Below, piece after piece: positions 62,103-64,000 of a stretch of DNA of 64,000 bases. Position 1 is the stretch's first letter, and each line of letters begins with the position of its first letter. The notes beneath the pieces were generated by a model, which was given only the letters and a program-made list of their open reading frames with translations, made no database searches and was not told where the DNA came from. Source of the stretch: Afipia carboxidovorans OM5 (lineage in GTDB: Bacteria > Pseudomonadota > Alphaproteobacteria > Rhizobiales > Xanthobacteraceae); NCBI RefSeq assembly GCF_000218565.1, contig NC_015689.1:69058-133057 (forward strand), in the 5' to 3' direction. The position numbers and the translations under genes were made by a program.

Positions 62103-63054
62103 GTTGCTCCTCCTCCGTGCAGGATTGAAAACGATATTCGCCGTGGGCGAAGCCCTCGACCTGAAGAATGTCGCGCACGACGCGACTGCGCGCTGTCTTT
62201 TCGATGGAGACGATGAGATCCACGGCTTCGCCGATCACCGCCTGCATCGGTTGCTGGCTCGCCTCGGCAGTCAGCTGCTCGAGTCGCGTCAGTGCCGATT
62301 GCGCCGAATTGGCATGGATCGTCGTGATGCCACCGGGATGGCCTGTATTCCACGCCTTTAGCAGCGTGAGCGCGGCGCCGTCGCGTACCTCGCCGACGAT
62401 GATGCGATCCGGGCGAAGCCTCATCGTCGATTTCAGCAGCCGCGCCATGTCGACGGTATCGGTCGTGTGCAATGCGACAGCATTCTCTGCGACGCACTGC
62501 AGCTCGGTTGTGTCCTCGAGAATGACGACGCGGTGTTCGGGCGTGGATGCGACCATTTCAGCGATAACGGCGTTGGTCAGCGTGGTTTTGCCAGTGCCGG
62601 TGCCACCAGAGACGACTATGTTCATCCGCGATGATACCGCGTGGCGGATCATACGAGCTTGGCGCTCCGTCATGATGCGGTCGCGGACATAAGCAGCGAG
62701 CGGAATCACCCGCGAGGCGCGCCGTCTGATCGCAAAGGCCGGCGCTGAGACCACGGGCGGCAATAGGCCTTCGAAGCGGTGCGCGCCGATCGGGAGCTCA
62801 CCCGAGACAATGGGACGCTCGTCGTCGACCTCGGAGTTCAGGGCATGGGCGACACTGCCGATGATGATCTCGGCCGCGGCGCTGCTCATCTCGCCGACCC
62901 GCGTGACGCCTTGGCCGAGCCGTTCGACAAAAAGTTGCCCGTCGGGATTGCACATGACCTCGACGACGCTCGGATCATCGAGCGCCGCGCAGATCGTATC
63001 GCCGAACGCCTCCTGGAGCTTGCGAACGAGCCGGGGGTGGGAGCGAAGTTGCAC
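62092..63054 (-). CDS. trbB: TrbB, VirB11-like traffic ATPase
   Basis: 320 residues from a GTG at 63054 with GGAGG upstream. The core has SGGTGTGKTTLTNAVIAEM (Walker A), VILEDTTELQC (Asp box), TMRLRPDRIIVGEVRDGAAL (Walker B) and GGITTIHANSAQSAL (His box). The hexamer powers the secretion channel at the inner membrane. Second gene of the operon, 14 bases after traI. Confidence 0.96.
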   Translation of the reverse strand: MQLRSHPRLVRKLQEAFGDTICAALDDPSVVEVMCNPDGQLFVERLGQGVTRVGEMSSAAAEIIIGSVAHALNSEVDDERPIVSGELPIGAHRFEGLLPPVVSAPAFAIRRRASRVIPLAAYVRDRIMTERQARMIRHAVSSRMNIVVSGGTGTGKTTLTNAVIAEMVASTPEHRVVILEDTTELQCVAENAVALHTTDTVDMARLLKSTMRLRPDRIIVGEVRDGAALTLLKAWNTGHPGGITTIHANSAQSALTRLEQLTAEASQQPMQAVIGEAVDLIVSIEKTARSRVVRDILQVEGFAHGEYRFQSCTEEEQRVA

Positions 63055-63068
63055 TATGGCCTCCCGCC

Positions 63069-63695
63069 CTACGCGGCCGAGCGGCGGGTGACACCAAGCT
63101 CCGAGCGATAGCCCGGCGGTCGCACCATCGCAAAACTGACTTCATCCGCAGGGAGTGTACCGGCGACGCTGAGAGTCTCGCCGATCATTTGCGGCTCGCC
63201 TAGCCTGCGCATCGGCCAGCGGGCGCGAACGAGCAGTCGTTCGAACCGGACATCGGTTGCCGTAACTATGTCGCGGTAACCCTCTCCTATCGACCACTCG
63301 ATGATCGCAGCGAACAGGGTCAGGGTCGCCCGATGAAGGCCTCGTGCGGTCATCGCCTCGAGCGCCCCGGTGTCGACGCAAAAGCGCGAGCTCTCGATCA
63401 TCCGGGGATGGGCATCGAGCCGGCCGTCGGCCAGAAGCTGGGGGAAGGCATCGACCAGCATCGTTGGGCCAGTCGCCGGAAGGAGCCGTGCGCAGCCGAG
63501 AACAGCGCCCCCGTCTCCGAGCACCAGAATGTAGACCGGATTGAGATCATCGAAGTGGTCGCTTTCCGATCCTTCCACGATCTCGACGTCCCAGCCCAGA
63601 CGCCCGCCAAACACACGAGCGCGTAAACGGTGCATTTCCTTTAGGAGCTGTTGGGACGCGGCGGTCTTGTCAGCTGTGATTGCTATTGCTCGCAT
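63069..63695 (-). CDS. traI: TraI, acyl-homoserine-lactone synthase (LuxI family)
   Basis: 208 residues from ATG 63695, with AGGGGG nine bases upstream. A longer frame to 63779 would run through the palindrome. LuxI motifs: LRARVFGGRLGWDVE (R and the FxxRxxWxV region), SDHFDDLNPVYILV (the D/DxxD positions), GCARLLPATGPTMLVDAFP and ESSRFCVD. It makes the diffusible signal read by TraR and heads the trb operon, as in Ti plasmids. Chain length of the signal cannot be read from sequence. Confidence 0.95.
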   Translation of the reverse strand: MRAIAITADKTAASQQLLKEMHRLRARVFGGRLGWDVEIVEGSESDHFDDLNPVYILVLGDGGAVLGCARLLPATGPTMLVDAFPQLLADGRLDAHPRMIESSRFCVDTGALEAMTARGLHRATLTLFAAIIEWSIGEGYRDIVTATDVRFERLLVRARWPMRRLGEPQMIGETLSVAGTLPADEVSFAMVRPPGYRSELGVTRRSAA

Positions 63696-63756
63696 CCGTC
63701 GCATCCCCCTGCCATTGACGGCGGGGATCGCAACACGCTCGAGTTGTGCTGTCAGA

Positions 63757-63772
63757 CCGTCATATTTGACGG
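63757..63772. promoter_or_regulatory. Palindrome, copy 3 of 4 (candidate TraR box for traI-trb)
   Basis: CCGTCA-TATT-TGACGG, a 16-base version. The seventh pair is A/G instead of C/G. It lies 62 bases upstream of the traI start, where a box for a LuxR-type activator is expected. Confidence 0.6.
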
Positions 63773-63866
63773 GGAACATCGACCGGTCAGGCGAACGAAT
63801 CGAACGCGAGACGACCCGCCAACGATGCGGGGCGGCTCTGCGGGCGTATGAAAATGTTGGAGGGAG

Positions 63867-63884
63867 CCCGTCATAAATGACGGG
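63867..63884. promoter_or_regulatory. 18-bp palindrome, copy 4 of 4 (candidate TraR box)
   Basis: CCCGTCA-TAAA-TGACGGG, both arms perfect, about 95 bases upstream of copy 3. It may act with copy 3, or serve the gene further right. It overlaps the stop of the partial frame at the window edge. Confidence 0.6.
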
Positions 63885-64000
63885 TCGTCTTCATGAAACG
63901 CCAGCTGCGGATTCGTCGGGCAATGTCTTGTTCGACATGTGGATTTTGTACGTATGCGGGAGTTTGCGAAAGCGCGTTCAAGTTCGTCGTTAAGGACTCG
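63871..64000 (-). CDS. Possible C-terminal end of a gene running off the window
   Basis: The minus strand is open from the window edge for about 42 codons, ending RRIRSWRFMKTTRHL and a stop at 63871. Its composition looks protein-like, but no family is recognisable from so short a piece. A plus-strand frame from 63893 (MKRQLRIRRAMSCSTCGFC) is also open to the edge. Only one, if either, can be real. Confidence 0.3.
   Translation of the reverse strand, partial: ESLTTNLNALSQTPAYVQNPHVEQDIARRIRSWRFMKTTRHL

Noticed and set aside
1..64000. tRNA or attachment-site search
   Set aside because: No cloverleaf-like sequence or long direct repeat suitable as att sites was seen by eye. A tRNA search program would be needed to exclude one fully.

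Overview
The window looks like DNA of an alphaproteobacterium of the Bradyrhizobium/Afipia/Oligotropha/Nitrobacter kind. It is GC-rich, has a cbb3-oxidase (fix-type) accessory module, a hydrogenase maturation (hyp) operon, and a conjugation system built like that of Ti plasmids and rhizobial integrative elements. The organism is inferred from gene content and order only, with no database search. No tRNA, rRNA or CRISPR array was seen. No repABC set or integrase is visible, so a conjugative plasmid and an integrative conjugative element both remain possible.

Region 1 (about 0.4-10.9 kb) concerns nickel and hydrogenase. hypF-hypC-(GmhA-like SIS gene)-hypD-hypE-hypB-NicO-type permease run as one tightly spaced + strand operon. 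nikR (- strand) and a TonB-dependent receptor (+) diverge from a 147 bp gap. That gap holds a near-perfect NikR operator (GTATGA-N16-TCATAT), so the receptor is best read as a nickel-uptake receptor. HypB, the permease, NikR and the receptor all carry His-rich segments.

Region 2 (10.9-14.7 kb, - strand) is a cbb3 oxidase tail: ccoP C-terminus, a 70-aa protein, a DUF2189 membrane protein, the Cu ATPase ccoI and ccoS. ccoP is cut off by a complete IS3-family element (14739-15976) that lacks a target duplication. Sequence beyond the IS is unrelated, so this is a rearrangement boundary. It is followed by a decayed zone (16.0-17.0 kb) with a frameshifted two-helix membrane gene and a remnant of an SRAP-like gene.

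Region 3 (17.2-38.9 kb) is the accessory backbone of a mobile element. It holds two DUF736 proteins, a TOPRIM/DUF3991 protein, a DUF1419 protein, a 1699-aa adenine methylase-helicase fusion, and a RES/Xre toxin-antitoxin pair. Next come an IS110 element that splits a small gene, a large ParB-like protein, a translationally coupled operon of unknown genes, an accessory DnaB, ArdC antirestriction, a WGR protein and a membrane-anchored nuclease. Several strong hairpin terminators separate the units.

Region 4 (39-64 kb) is conjugation and its control. traG-traD-traC diverge from traA-traF-traB-traH across an oriT-like region. A frameshifted filamentous-haemagglutinin/GLUG adhesin gene follows. 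Then come traM and traR (convergent), and the full traI-trbBCDEJKLFGHI operon on the - strand. An 18-bp palindrome, CCCGTCA-N4-TGACGGG, sits between traC and traA, twice upstream of traI, and once at 17.7 kb. These are the positions at which Ti-type systems carry TraR boxes, so quorum-sensing control of transfer is the main regulatory inference.
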